Origin: Macrobrachium rosenbergii
Lineage: Eukaryota; Arthropoda; Malacostraca; Decapoda; Palaemonidae
Direction: 5' to 3'
Assembly: GCF_040412425.1 (NCBI RefSeq)
Contig: NC_089762.1
Location: forward strand, 18,667,712 to 18,731,711
DNA length: 64,000 bases
This document shows positions 11,830 to 23,700 of this stretch, piece after piece (position 1 is the first letter of the stretch; the number at the start of each line of letters is the position of its first letter). The translations under genes were made by a program, and so were the position numbers. Under the pieces are notes generated by a model. It was not told where the DNA came from. It was given only the letters and a program-made list of their open reading frames with translations, and searched no databases.

Positions 11830-13330
11830 AGCAGAAATCTCAGAGCTCAGTGCTGTTGTGGATCAACAATACATGGATTTAATGAAAAATTTTTACGCCT
11901 CCTGCTGTGGAAATTGACAATAATAATAAGCAAGGTTCCAAAATCTGCTAGTGGGTTCATGTAAACCAAACACGTCACTTGCAAAACCAAGTTGTGGTGG
12001 AACTGTGTAAAAAGATCCAGTGGTCAGTGTCGGGGCAGTATGACAACAGACCTACAGAGAGAAAATCCAGATAGAGGTCAGCCTCACAGCCATGCCCCAG
12101 ATGAGACCCAAATCTGTCTTGCCAAAGTACACAACTGGATGAAGACCTAGCTGCCAACACTTAAGACAAACCAGCTCAGATCTTTGGTCATGGTGTGAGC
12201 CAGTGTGATGACAACATAAACTAACTTATTCCCTCTGCTGACATTTTCAAACAAACTCTGTGCAAACCAACAGCCTGCTCCTCTGCTAAAAGATCTAGGT
12301 GAACTTCCTATTGAGTTTACTCAGTTAGCCCTAATTCCGAGAAGTTTTTACTCTGTGATAAAGACCAAATGCAAACCACACATCTTGGTGTTTGGTACCA
12401 TTGATGACCCCAGACTCCTTGCTGGTGCTGATACTTTATAAATGGATTATCACTTTGATATGGCTCCAGATATTTTCAAACAGTTTTATGTCATCTGTGT
12501 GAATTTTGATAAAGCTGTTACTTTAGTGTATACTCATCTTCCAAGCAAGACTCATGCCACCTACAAAGAACTCTTGCAGGATGTAGTAAATAAGTGTGCA
12601 GACCTATTGCACAAAGCATGGTGGATGATTTTGCAGATGGTGTACCAAGAGCTGTTCTTGCAGCATTTGGCTGTGACAAGAGAGCAAAGGTTGTATATAT
12701 CTTATGCAGTCCACTTAGCATAAGATCCAGGAACTTGATTTGGGAACACATTATAACACTAATGCTGAGTTTTGTTTATTTTGTGGCATGATTGATGCTC
12801 TGGCTTTTTTTTTTCCTAGAAAATGCTCAAGGTATGAGAGACCTCAAACCTATCATTCTATAAGATCCACATGAAGCTGAGCAGTTGTTCATATACTTCG
12901 ATTGTACTTGTGTTAATGGCTCCTTTCGACTGATGCAGCAGCCAGTTGCCATGGTCTCTACATTCCACCTACGTTTGCTGGAGTCTACTTATGTTTGCAT
13001 GACTCCACCACGAACAACCATGCTTGTATCAGCAACGTCCAAGAAGGGTGGAATAATATACTCATCAACCTCGCTGGTCACTACTATCCTTCAGTCTGGC
13101 ATGTCATCAAATGGTTTCAGCATGAAGCAGCGACAGTGAGCACCATTACCCAGCAGGATGCTACTGGCAACTCTCTCAGAGAAGGGTTCATCAATGCTAT
13201 GTGCAGCTAAAGAATACCTTCACAACTTGTGTTGCATGATGGGAAGACCACAAGACTGGGCAAAGTTTTTTCATGACATCAGCTGGAATATTAGTCAACC
13301 ATCAGCATTAAAAATACCGAATAAACATGT
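11830..13330 (+). pseudogene. MULE-type transposase with FLYWCH zinc finger, decayed
   Basis: Around 11970-12150 a broken frame matches a FLYWCH finger: a W-x-C stretch, a CRGSMTTD block and a terminal H-x-H pair (QPHSHAPDE). At 12442-12723 the frame DYHFDMAPDIFKQFYVICVN begins the MULE transposase core, whose first acidic residues lie here. The frame alternates through 12594-12791 (AVLAAFGCDKRAK) and 12885-13210 (VHDSTTNNHACISNV, GHYYPSVWHVIKWFQ). The last part is the C-terminal region usual for MULE proteins with FLYWCH domains. Several frameshifts and stops make it non-functional. No terminal repeats were located. Confidence 0.75.
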
Positions 13331-13588
13331 AATGCCACGATATTATGCAAACCGTTTTCAATCTGTACATCATGTACTGTCAATAAATTACTTGAAAATG
13401 TTCGATTACCTTACTGTGCTTGAGATATTGAATAAAATTTATATTTTTCAAATACTGCACATGTAATACCATAATATATAAATGTCAATATATTCAAGTC
13501 ATGTACTGCCAGTTAATATCTGAATTAAAATATTTTGTTTTATTACATTGTTTATGGTACTTGAACAAACTGATTTGAATACTTTTGT
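13331..13588. other. AT-rich intervening sequence
   Basis: No coding region or repeat is supported here. An open frame running to 13466 is the tail of the MULE remnant followed by AT-rich sequence. Confidence 0.5.
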
Positions 13589-13890
13589 TTGATTGGATTG
13601 GCATATAGAATTAAGGCCAAAGGCCAAGCGCTAGGACCTGAGGTCATTCAGCGCTGAAAGGAAAAATTGAGAGCGAAAGGTTACGAGGAAAACCTTGCAG
13701 TTGCACTATGAAACAACTGTTAAAGAGGGTGGAAGGTAAGATGGATGAAAGAATATGAATGGAGGTATAGTAAAAGGAATGAAGAGGTCACAGGTGGGGT
13801 CAAAGGGACACTGCAAAGAACCTCAAGTAATTCTACAGTGCACTGCACAAGAGGTGCACTGATGGGACTACCATTGCCCTGAGTGTCATT
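13589..13890 (+). repeat. decapod-type dispersed SINE-like repeat
   Basis: Contains the block GGCCAAAGGCCAAGCGCTAG followed by ACCTGAGGTCATTCAGCGCT and GAAAGGAAAAATTGAGAGCG. I recognise this as a very common interspersed repeat in decapod sequence data. The end near 13890 is approximate. A short CT run and a G10 run follow at about 13987-14017. Confidence 0.65.
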
Positions 13891-14400
13891 CTTGGTCTCC
13901 TGGCCAATGGAGGATCTTTGCCAAGGAGAGGCAGCATAAGAGGAAGTAGGAGAGAGGTCAGGAAATATTATCCCTTATACTGCTGCTGCTCGCTCTCTCT
14001 CTCTCTGGGGGGGGGGTTCTCTCCCTAGGAGGGTGGAGGCAGCACCACCTTTTTCTACTATTTCAGGATCGCATACATAGATGTCAGACATCTGGGCCTT
14101 GTTAGGCCTATCAGGGGCACCAACCTTAGACCGGCCTGTTATCTCACTTCATGTCTTCTCGCATTCCCATTCCCGTGTCGGCTGCCATGACAGTCCCCAG
14201 TCCCGCCAATCGCTCAGCTGGGTCACGTGCTGCTGTTCCTGGTGAATTTCATCTGCCATCAGACTTTCCCTTGCATCATCTTGGGTCGACTTTTGACAAG
14301 ACAATGTCTTCTCAGGGTCCCAACTCAGCCACCACAACAGTTTCCAGACCAGGGGCTCTCAGAATAGCACGATAAAGCGTCAACTAAGGTTTTTTTTTTT
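13891..14400. other. spacer with simple repeats, no gene seen
   Basis: Contains (CT)n/(G)n at about 13987-14017 and a T run at 14388-14405. The open frames at 14149-14375 overlap on both strands and resemble nothing known. Confidence 0.5.
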
Positions 14401-14429
14401 TTTTAAGGAAATATTAAAAATTGAGCATC

Positions 14430-16076
14430 ATGGAAGCGTCTAGCAAGAACAGCGGCAAAAGATGGAGAAATCTTGCTTGCCTAGCAGACTACCAATATGA
14501 TGAATTGGCAAGCAGGGAGCTGGGGTTTCTTATCATTGAGATCAATAACTCCAACCAAAAAGATGCAAAACATACACAGACATACTGAAAGGATATGATC
14601 CTCTAAGCTGGAACAAGTCAGCAGAAAACAATGAAAATAATTGAAGGAATACAAAAGAAAGTCCAAGTGATCAAGAGACTTAAAGAAAATCTACATCAAT
14701 CAACACATTCCAACAAAGAAAATGAGCAAGGTGAATATGGTGAATATACCAATTGATGCAATAGGAAAACGAATACCTAAAGCATGCAATCTATGTAATG
14801 TGTGGTATAGCATTGTAAATCCACAAACCCTGAGAAGGAAATGCTGTGCATGCCACGTACCAACTCACCCTACATGCGCAGAAGTACAGCAAAATAAAAA
14901 AAAAGGACAAAAGTATTTTGCTCAACATGTCTAATATGGATAGACAATGTTATTAAGTCAAGACTTAATGTACAAACAGTTGACGATGAAGAAAATGAGG
15001 AAGAGGAAGAAGAGGAAAATGAAATAGAAGAAAATAAGATTGAAGAGATAGAAAATAATAATGAAAACAAAGAACAGGATAAGAGTATGGATGCAGAGAA
15101 ACTCAGACTCTACATATGAGGCAACACAACAGCATACATACAAAGAAATAAACTATGAAATGACAACCAAAAGCAAAATCCCAAAGAGGTTGTACCTGGA
15201 TATACATACTGACAGGAAAAAGCGAGAAAAAAAAAGGACAGTCTGCACTCTTTTGAAAAGAGGGAACTGCAGATTCGGTGAAAGATGTCACTACAAACAT
15301 CCCAAGATATGTCACAACTATGAGATTTATGACAAATGTGCATATCTAGACGGCTATGAGGTTGAATGCAGCGATCTACATCCAAAAATATGCAGAAACT
15401 TGAGAGAAGGAAACGGGTGCAGATTCAACAAAAAGTGCAGGTCTATGCATCCTGTAGCCATGAAGAACGAAAATCAAAATCAAATACATATCAAAAATCA
15501 AAGTAAAGAAAGTAAGTATACCTTAGTTTTACCAGACCACTGAGCTGATTAACAGCTCTCCTAGGGCTGGCCCGAAGGATTAGACTTATTTAACGTGGCT
15601 AAGAACCAACTGGTTACTTAGCAATGGGACCTACAGCTTATTGTGGAATTCGAACCACATTATAGCAAGAAATGAATTTCTATCACCAGAAATAAATTCC
15701 TCTAACTCTTCATTAGCCGGCCGGAGAGTCGAACTCGGGCCTCAAAAATCAAAGTAAAAATGAAACAAAGAATAAAGAGTATGAGACAAAGGAAAAAAGC
15801 AAGCCAGCACCACGTTATGAAATGTCAGCATCACGATATGAGGCATCAGCACCCAGGTACAGTGCAACGGAGCAATGTATCTATGATGCAAAGGGATGGT
15901 GCAGATATGGAGATAGATGCAGGTACAAACACAAAATGAATAAATATGAAGATGGAAGATCAACTATATTGGAGAAGTTGGATTTTTTAATGTCCGAAGT
16001 TATGGAAATGAAGAAAAGAACAACATATCAGAACAGGAAAGAGACATGGGAAAATCCTTATTATTACCCATATTAG
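14430..16076 (+). pseudogene. LINE ORF1, gag-like protein with treble-clef-like and CCCH zinc fingers
   Basis: ORF1 proteins of LINEs bind the element RNA. The probable start is the ATG at 14430 (MEASSKNSGKRWRNLACLAD). A segment at 14722-14934 reads CNLCNVWYSI ... CCACHVPTHPTC, a multi-Cys/His zinc motif like a PHD or treble-clef fold. An acidic linker (14990-15060) follows. At 15061-15543 there are three C-x(7-8)-C-x(4-5)-C-x3-H fingers (CTLLKRGNCRFGERCHYKH and two more). After the nested SINE, a further CCCH finger appears in 15822-16076 (CIYDAKGWCRYGDRCRYKH). Frameshifts lie near 14570 and 14940. It could be mistaken for a cellular CCCH RNA-binding gene, but its place directly before the LINE endonuclease argues against that. 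Confidence 0.75.
15508..15741 (-). mobile_element. tRNA-derived SINE nested in the LINE
   Basis: The minus strand carries a pol III B-box-like GAGTTCGACTC, a body with CTGGTGATAGAAATTCATTT and CCACGTGGCTAAGTC-type blocks, and a GGTAAAACTAAGGTATACTT tail. A second copy lies on the plus strand at 47345-47590. The insertion is flanked by a perfect 17-bp target-site duplication, TCAAAAATCAAAGTAAA, at 15491-15507 and 15742-15758. The copy lacks the A-box end and is therefore 5'-truncated. Confidence 0.85.
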
Positions 16077-16099
16077 ATAATGGGGATAACATGCAAACC

Positions 16100-19000
16100 A
16101 TCACAGTGATGAATGCGCATGGTTTAGTTTCAAGTTAACTCAAAAAGAGAAACAGTTCTTAGAAGAACTAACCCAAACTGAAAAAATAGATATAATGAAT
16201 ATAAGTGAAACCTGGTACTCCCAAAGAGACTGGTAATGATGATCAGATAAAGGGTTTCAAACTTATAGATCAGATAGAAAAATAACAATCAAGGGGGATC
16301 CACGATATATGGGAGAGACGTAAATCAAGGAAAAATCTGCGAGAAATATAGTAACAGAGTGTGAATTAATAGCAGTAGAATTTGAATATGAAAAATTAGT
16401 GAACATCATAATACCCCCCTAATACTAAAGTGTTTGATATAATAATAGACAAATTAGATATATGTAGAAATCACAAAGAATGGAACATACTCATATCCGG
16501 AGACTTTAACTTTCCTTTCGTAGATTGGAAAGAACAAATAGGAGATTGTGGTTGTATTTATACATATAAAAAAAAAGAGAGTAACAGTAGCGTAGATGGT
16601 AAGAGGCAATTTGAAAAACTATTAGATATGCTACTAGAACATAACATCCAGCAAATAAATCACCTGCCAACAAGAAAGGATAATATTTTAGACCTAGTAT
16701 TTGCGAACGAGGTGAATTATGTTAAAGATATAATAGTATATAATACAAGTATTTCAGACCATAATGTCTTAGAATTAACAGTCCATTCCAAAGCAAGTGA
16801 AAACAGAGATAAGCAAGAGTCGAAAAAATGGGAAGGATATGGAAAATACAATTTCTATAGTAAGAATATAAAATGGTCAGAAATAAATGAAGAATTAAAC
16901 AAAGACTGGGAAAACATATTTCTAAGTGATAATATACAGGTAAATATGGATATATTATATAAAATATTAGAGAAAAGAAGAGAAGTAAACATCAATTATG
17001 CATACCAAGAGACAGAAGGATCCTGCTCCAGAAAATCAGAAAGTGGAAAAAAGCTCTTGCAAAAGAAAACAATGCATGGAAAGTGATGGAACTAAAAAGT
17101 AAGATAGAAAATGTAGAACAAAAGATTATACAGGCAGTCGCCGGTTATCAGCGTAGTTCAGTTTCCGAGGGTGTGATGAAAACCGAAAATCGCCGCTAAT
17201 TTTCGGGGGTATCGACGTCGAAAAGCGCCGATTTTCAGTTATCAGCGCCTCTGTTAGGTATGCATCAGTGCCAATACCCAATTATCGGCGCCGATGAGCG
17301 GAAATCGGCGATTTTCAGCGTCCAAAATTGCCGATTTTCGTCGCTAGACAAGCCCCCATAAAACTGGATCGCTGTTAACCGAGCCCGCCGTTAACCGGGG
17401 ACTGCCTGTACAATCAAAAGAAAATGAAAAATGGGACCTAGAAGAAAAGACTACAAAATATCATGCAAAACCCCAAAATTTTTTACTTATATGCCAAAAA
17501 GATGAATAAAAGAAGAGTAGAGATAGGCCCTCTAAGAACTGAAGGGCGATTAACGAATGAAAAAAAGGAAATATGTAGCATATTAGCAGAAAGATATAAG
17601 AGTGAATTTACACCTAGAATTCATAATGAAGATAATGATACAGAAATAAGAGATGAAAATAGTGAATATTTATTGGACATAGATATTAATGAAGCCGATA
17701 TTGTGCATGCTATTAATGAAATTAAAAATGGATCAGCAGCCGGACCAGACAGCGTCCCTGCCATTTTGTTAAAGTGATTAGTTCAATCGCAAAGCCGCTC
17801 ACAATATTATTACGACAAAGTGTAGATACAGGCAAGATTTATGATGAGCATAAATTAGCATATATCCCTATTTTCGAAAGTGGATCAAGACTAGAGGCAA
17901 GTAATTATAGGCCTGTGAGTCTGACATCTCATATGAAAGTGTATGAAAGGGTAATGAAGAAAAATATGAAACATTTAATGAAAAATAGTTTAATATAGGA
18001 CACCATGGTTTTGTACCTGGAAAAAGTACACACCCAACTGTTAGTCCACCATGAAAGCATATATAAAAATATGATAAACAAAAAAGATACAGATGTGATT
18101 TGCCTAGACTTTGCAAAAGCTTTTGACAAGGTAGACCATAATATATTAGCAAAAAAAAATCAGAAAACATAACATTGTGGACAAAGTAGGAAGATGTATA
18201 AAAGAATTTTTGCAAAACAGAAAACAGATAGTAATTGCAAATGACGAGAAATCGGATGAAGCTAAGGTAATATCCAGTGTGCCACAAGGTACGGTGTTAG
18301 CTGCATTGCTGTTTGTGATTATGATTGCGGACATAGTAATGTTAAGGACTCTGTAGTGAGAAGTTTCGCCAATGACACAAGAATAAGTAGAGAAATTACT
18401 TGTGATGAAGATAGGAATTCGCTACAAAGAGACCTAAACAAAATATATAAATGGGCAGAGGTAAATAGGATGGTATTTAACTCTGATAAATTTGAATCAA
18501 TAAACTATGGTGATAAAGAAGGAATGCTACAGTATATGCATATAGAGGACCTAATAATGAGACAATCACAAATAAGGAAGCAGTTCAAGACCTTGGTGTG
18601 ATGTTGAATAGGAATATGTTATGCAATGATCAAATAGCAATACTATTGGCAAAATGCAAAGCAAAAATGGGAATGTTGTTCCAGCACTTCAAAACAAGAT
18701 AAGCCAAACACATGATTATGCTTTATAAAACATATGTACGTAGTCCACTTGAATATTGCAATATAATATGGTACCCACACTACTAAAAGGATATTGCACA
18801 AATAGTGTGTGTTCTCGAAAGGAGAAGAGAACGCTACATGATAATACAGGCATGGAAACAGAAGGAATTACTGAAAACATCTTGGAGCTAAAAATATCAG
18901 AAAGAGCAATCAGAGGTAGATTAATAGTGCCCAAAACTATACCAGGAAAACTAAGGAAAGCACACAGGAACATTAATCCACCACGCACCAGCATTGATAA

Positions 19001-19130
19001 TGCAGCGTCTATTCATTGCGCTACCAGCTCATCCGAGGAACATATCAAGAGTGAGCGTATATGTGTTTAAGAATAAGCTTGACAAATATCTAAGATGCAT
19101 CCCAGACCATCCAATTAGCAATTCTCTGGT
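16100..19130 (+). pseudogene. LINE ORF2: AP-like endonuclease and reverse transcriptase
   Basis: The longest piece, 16430-17086, holds the endonuclease: ILISGDFNFPFVDW, RKDNILDLVFANE and the SDHN catalytic His motif. 17463-17777 leads into the RT (AGPDSVPAILLK). 17774-17998 has the NYRPVSLTSH motif. The palm motif LDFAKAFDKVDHNIL lies near 18100-18145, but the catalytic box reads FANDT (near 18365) in place of an Asp-Asp pair, so one catalytic Asp is lost. The thumb (YKWAEVNRMVFN) and C-terminal FKNKLDKYL-type end follow. Frameshifts and stops are frequent after 17998. The MITE at 17131-17408 interrupts the endonuclease-RT linker. Confidence 0.85.
17131..17408. mobile_element. MITE with TIRs CAGGCAGTC...GACTGCCTG, nested in the LINE
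   Basis: Length is 278 bp. Terminal inverted repeats are about 18-20 bp: CAGGCAGTCGCCGGTTA on the left, and the reverse complement of TTAACCGGGGACTGCCTG on the right. TA dinucleotides at 17129-17130 and 17409-17410 form the target duplication, which suggests mobilisation by a Tc1/mariner/pogo-type transposase. Reading across the empty site restores an open LINE frame. The interior is made of repeated GCCGATTTTC-like words. A 362-bp relative is at 39374-39735. Confidence 0.9.
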
Positions 19131-19190
19131 AGACATCAGAGGTGCCTCACACTGAGGGACCTGGGGCAACCCGAACAAACTGTAAGGTCT

Positions 19191-20338
19191 GTAAGGTAAG
19201 ATCTGCTGCTGTGCCTAGAGCCTCAGTCCTTGTGACTTCTTAGCTGTCATCAGTGTACTCTGCAGTGGCGTCACCTGCTCCATCTCCAGAATCTCTCGTT
19301 CAAGCTGTGCTAGAGTTGACATTTGCCGAGAGGGGTACAGACGAGTAGGGAAAAAGGGCAGAAATCCCCTCATTTCCAAATCGCCTCACGCTGTCAAAGG
19401 TTGTCGGTCAAAGGGCGCTGCCATCCCATCTGATCTCTGATCCTGAGATGTTATCAAAGATGACTGGTCCAAGATAAGAGTTCATCTTACACTGGGTATA
19501 ATTTCGTTTATTTCATCTACGCATGGGAGGTGTTTTTATTTCATTTATTTCATCTACATACATGAAGTTTTTATTTACCTTGTATCATTTATTTCATCTA
19601 TGTACATGAGGTGTTTTTATTTATTTTGTATAATTTATTTCATCTACGTACACAAAGTGTTTTTATTTATTTTGGCACTTCCGAGGGCAGTACGTACAGA
19701 AGATTATTTTTAATTATTTATTTCTCTATTATAGTTCATCTACGTAGAAGATCATTTTCCATCCCTCTCTCTCTCTTTGTATAACTCCTTCACTTATTCC
19801 ATCTACATACATGTTTATCTTTTCCTTTATTGACACTTTCGAGGTTAATACGTACACAAAATTATTGTTAATATATTTTTATTAATTTTTATGCGCTTTT
19901 ATAGTTCATCTATGTAGAAAAGGACAGTTTCTGAACACTCACTCACTCTCCCTCCCCCCCTCCCTTCCCCCCTCTCTCTCTCTCTCCCTCTTTGTATAAC
20001 CCCTCCACCCCTTCATCGAATCAGACCCTCCCTCTCTTTTCCTCTCCATCCAAGCTGCACACAGCAGTTTGACTCACAGTCAGGTGCTCTACGATAACAT
20101 CATCGCGGCAAGTGGACAAGACAGGGCCCGTCTTGTGATGTATCACCTTATCGTCATTTCTCTGTTCCATCAGTGACACTCACAGTCAGGTGGCCTATAA
20201 GATTTCTTTTCAGTTACAAGTTCGAGGAGGGAATGGGAGTAACAGGAGAGGAGCAAAAGCATACAAGACAGTGACCGAATCCGACCTGAATCTGTATATC
20301 TGAGTTCACAGGAGAGAACGTACCGTTTGTGAAGAAAC
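19191..20338. other. spacer left of the Polinton-like element
   Basis: No coding region. At about 19505-19680 a unit with TTTATTTCATCTACGTACA repeats imperfectly about four times with spacing of 37-46 bp. CT-rich simple sequence lies at about 19945-20010. The region may hold the left end and promoter of the element, but no matching inverted copy was found at its right side. Confidence 0.4.
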
Positions 20339-20589
20339 ATGGAAATGGAGAATCGTGACATACCCAATTTAAATACTCCTTCACTGAGGTCCCATGTCAA
20401 CAAGAAGTGTATGATCACACTCCTGAAGAAACTTCTGCACTCGAGTTTATGAACTTATACTGTAAGAATATATATAATTCCCCTTTGACAATACTGGTGA
20501 TGACAATAACAGTAATAATAAACCTGACTGCCGTTATACCAGATGCCTATGATTTACAGCTTGAATTAAATGGTGCCTTCCTTTTCCAG

Positions 20590-20703
20590 ACACATCAACA
20601 CCCGAACCCACCCACAGTGATGAATAAGATGACAACGTGTTTAATGAAAGTCTGGGTAGAATCATGACTACTATCAAATACCCGGACTATCTATGCAAGC
20701 ACG
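20590..20703 (+). other. duplicated exon of pPolB copy 2, with in-frame stop
   Basis: This segment (after CTTTTCCAG, before GTATAT) aligns with exon 20828-20943 (after TTTTCAG, before GTAAGT). Both start ACACATCAACACC, and both encode a block like FN-x-SLG-x-IM. The upstream copy has a TAA in the shared frame. Skipping it keeps the phase from exon 1 into 20828. It is either a dead duplicate exon or a former alternative exon. Confidence 0.7.
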
Positions 20704-23700
20704 TATATTATTACTCCCTCAGGTGACAGTATTATCAGTGACGAAAACTCTCAATGTTAACACCCACCCGTTATTTATTTCTATGACAACCTCCTTTTTA
20801 TTTGCTTTATTCCTCTATTTTTTTCAGACACATCAACACCTGGATCTGCCGACAGTGAACATAACCCCAGTGATAAATACGACGAGGCGTTTAACAAAAG
20901 CTTGGGTGCAATCATGGCATCTGTCAAGTCCCGCATTATCAATGTAAGTATTTGTATATGACAAAAGTATCATCAGTGTGTTGAGAAAAGTAATAATAAC
21001 TTTGATAGCAATGTCAATACCTGTCTGATGTCCGTCCTATAGATGAAGCATTCTATTTAATGTTTTTTTCACGTGTATAGGTACTGGAGCCATCCAATGA
21101 ACCCTGTAATGATGATCCTAAACAGGATACAGTGAGCAGCCCAGCCCCACAAGATGATGGGAATCCTTATAAAGAATTCATGTGTGCACTGGACACTCTG
21201 GATCTCCCTGATGAAGATACATTGAATCCTGGTACGTTTCAGCGGTAAATATAATCTCCGATCTGCGAGAAATAACATACCCACATTTATGTATCACATA
21301 CCCTTTTCAGCCCATTCCGTTGCCTTCATTATTTTACTTACTTTACAGATGTTCATAAGGAGGGGGATCCTTTCGAAGGGATTTTTAACAGGATACCAAG
21401 CCAAGATATCAACAATAATCAAGCCACTATGGGTGAATTGCCAGTCCAGGAACATACCAGAAACCAGGAAGCAACATCAAATACTTTCGGAGGACTAGAA
21501 ACAGGGAGACGACAAGAGGGCATTGGAGCCAGACCTACACTGAGTCTACAAAGATATAGAGGTAACAGAATAGTAAATATTTAAGATTATTCTGCACCAG
21601 TAGGGTCCCATGTTGACGTGATGACTGTATTACAACAAGGTGAGGATAGGATCACGCGGGATGTGAATAAAACATTTAATGATTTAGGCACATACTCTGG
21701 CAACATTTACCTGTCACTTATAATCAGTCTTGAAAAACTAACAGCTGACAGTTCTGAAACCAATCGCTTTTACATAAATACTTCCGGTGGTTCTTACAGA
21801 AAGGGAGAGGATTCATGAGCTATTCAACACGGCCCTCAATTACCTCCCAAGCGTTTTAGAAGAACACCTCGGGGTGTGTGAAGGATCAGGATGGCGTATA
21901 CGTGCTCTGGAAAAATCAGCAGTAATTTATACGCGGTGCGGACTCACCAATATCCAAAATTATGCCGAGTCTCCTAAAGGATTACAAGGCAGTCATCAAT
22001 TGTGAATATACGCTCAGGCTATAACTGTTTGATAACCTGTCTGCTAGCGTATAAAATCCTAGCAAAGAAACCAGATACTGTATATGTAAGGATAACCCTC
22101 ACCTGAGCAGTGATAACCACTATTAGGAATGGATAGATTAATGTAAAGTACGATCCCTAGACAGAAATAAATCTAGCTACTCTAAAAAAAAAAAATTGAG
22201 AAGATGAATGAACTAACATTTATCTTTATAAATTATCCAAAATCTACACGAAGCCGGGCAGTGGAGATAAGTGGGAAATTCACCTAGCTAAAAGAGGAGG
22301 GAAGCCAACCAGTGAACACCTGTCACTCTACTTCTTATCAATAATGAACACGCTGTCCTAGTCAGGGACATGACAGCGTTCATGAATTCATTCTGTCATA
22401 AATTAAGAAGCTCAAAGAAAAATATTCATAGCATCTGTTATAACCGCCTGACATTTTTCACCAGCCCCGAAATTCAACAGTCACACACACTAACATGCAA
22501 CGCCAAAACTATGGTGAAATACCCCGCCCCCAGGCAATTCAAATACTTTAAGAAAAGTTCAAGTATTGCATAAGACATCTCACATAGCGTTCCTCGATCT
22601 TGAAGCATATAATGTCAACCCTGATGCAGATGAGGATCCGAGAATTGTCACTAAGCAGAAGGAATATGCCTACTGCTATACCATCGTGGATGGTAGAAGT
22701 GGGGAATATAACAGGCATAGGATAGGCCATGGAAATGATTGTATTAACGCAATGTTGCAGCAATTAAAGGACTGGGCCGAGATCCGCAATAATATTCCTA
22801 TGTATGAAGTAAAGATGGCTGAGCGCTCAAGGCAAAAATATCAAGAAAACTTATATTGTCAAGTATGTAACCTAAAATTTACAGGAGAGGTTATAAAAGT
22901 CAGACATCACACGCATCACCTCCCCAAAGATAATTACATAGCTGCTTTGTGTAGAGTGCAACCTCAATATAGTCAACAGGCCAAAGACTTTAACAGTCCT
23001 CGTTCATAATCCCTCATATGACATTTGTCTCATCCTCAAAGAGTCCTGCCCGAAAATAAAGTTCAAATAAGTGAAGCGGGATGGAGGGAAATATTACCCG
23101 GCACGGACAGGGAGTATCAAATTCGTTGACAGTGGGAATATGATTAGAGAGCCTGGCCAGTTTATCCTCAACCCACATTGCTTTCAACTGTTCTCTGGAA
23201 ATCACCCACACGCTATTATCCTGCTACCCCGACGAGGGTAAAAACCTGGTATTAAATTCAGGTAAACAATATTACCCGTATGACAATGTAACGGGTTACG
23301 AAATTTTAAACAAGTCGAGAATCCCTCCAATGCATGCCTTCAGTTCTAAGCTTTCGGATGAGGAAATGACTGTTGAAGGTTATGAACATGTAAAGGTGGT
23401 ACAGAAAAAATTCCAATGTAAGAACTTGCTGGATTACAGTCTCCTCTACTTGCTCATGGATGTGGGCTTACTCGCATATGTTTACATGTCTTGGAGAAAC
23501 ACTACGTACGAGCAGTTTGGATTAGATCCTGTGCATGGCCTGACTTCCACTTCCCTCTCCTTGGAAGCTTTTTTGTATTCTTCGAAGGTGTGACTCCCAC
23601 TCATCAGCGATGGGGAGTTTTATCAGTTAATTACTTCCAATATCAGAGGAGGGTTTTGCAGTCTAGTAAACAGATGCACTATCGCCTCGAATCCATATGT

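Larger units (their letters stand above)
14400..19190 (+). mobile_element. non-LTR retrotransposon (jockey/CR1-like), nearly full length, broken
   Basis: One collinear LINE copy: ORF1 with zinc-binding motifs (14430-16076), then endonuclease and reverse transcriptase (about 16100-19130), ending in a repeated 3' tail TGTAAGGTCTGTAAGGTAAG near 19180. Two younger elements are nested inside: a minus-strand SINE at 15508-15741 and a MITE at 17131-17408. Removing each joins LINE sequence seamlessly, which dates the LINE as the oldest of the three. Clade assignment rests on the domain order and RT motifs only. Confidence 0.85.

Noticed and set aside
15061..15543. Cellular CCCH zinc-finger gene
   Set aside because: It lies in order between a LINE-type zinc motif and a LINE endonuclease, and the SINE target duplication sits within the same continuous region.
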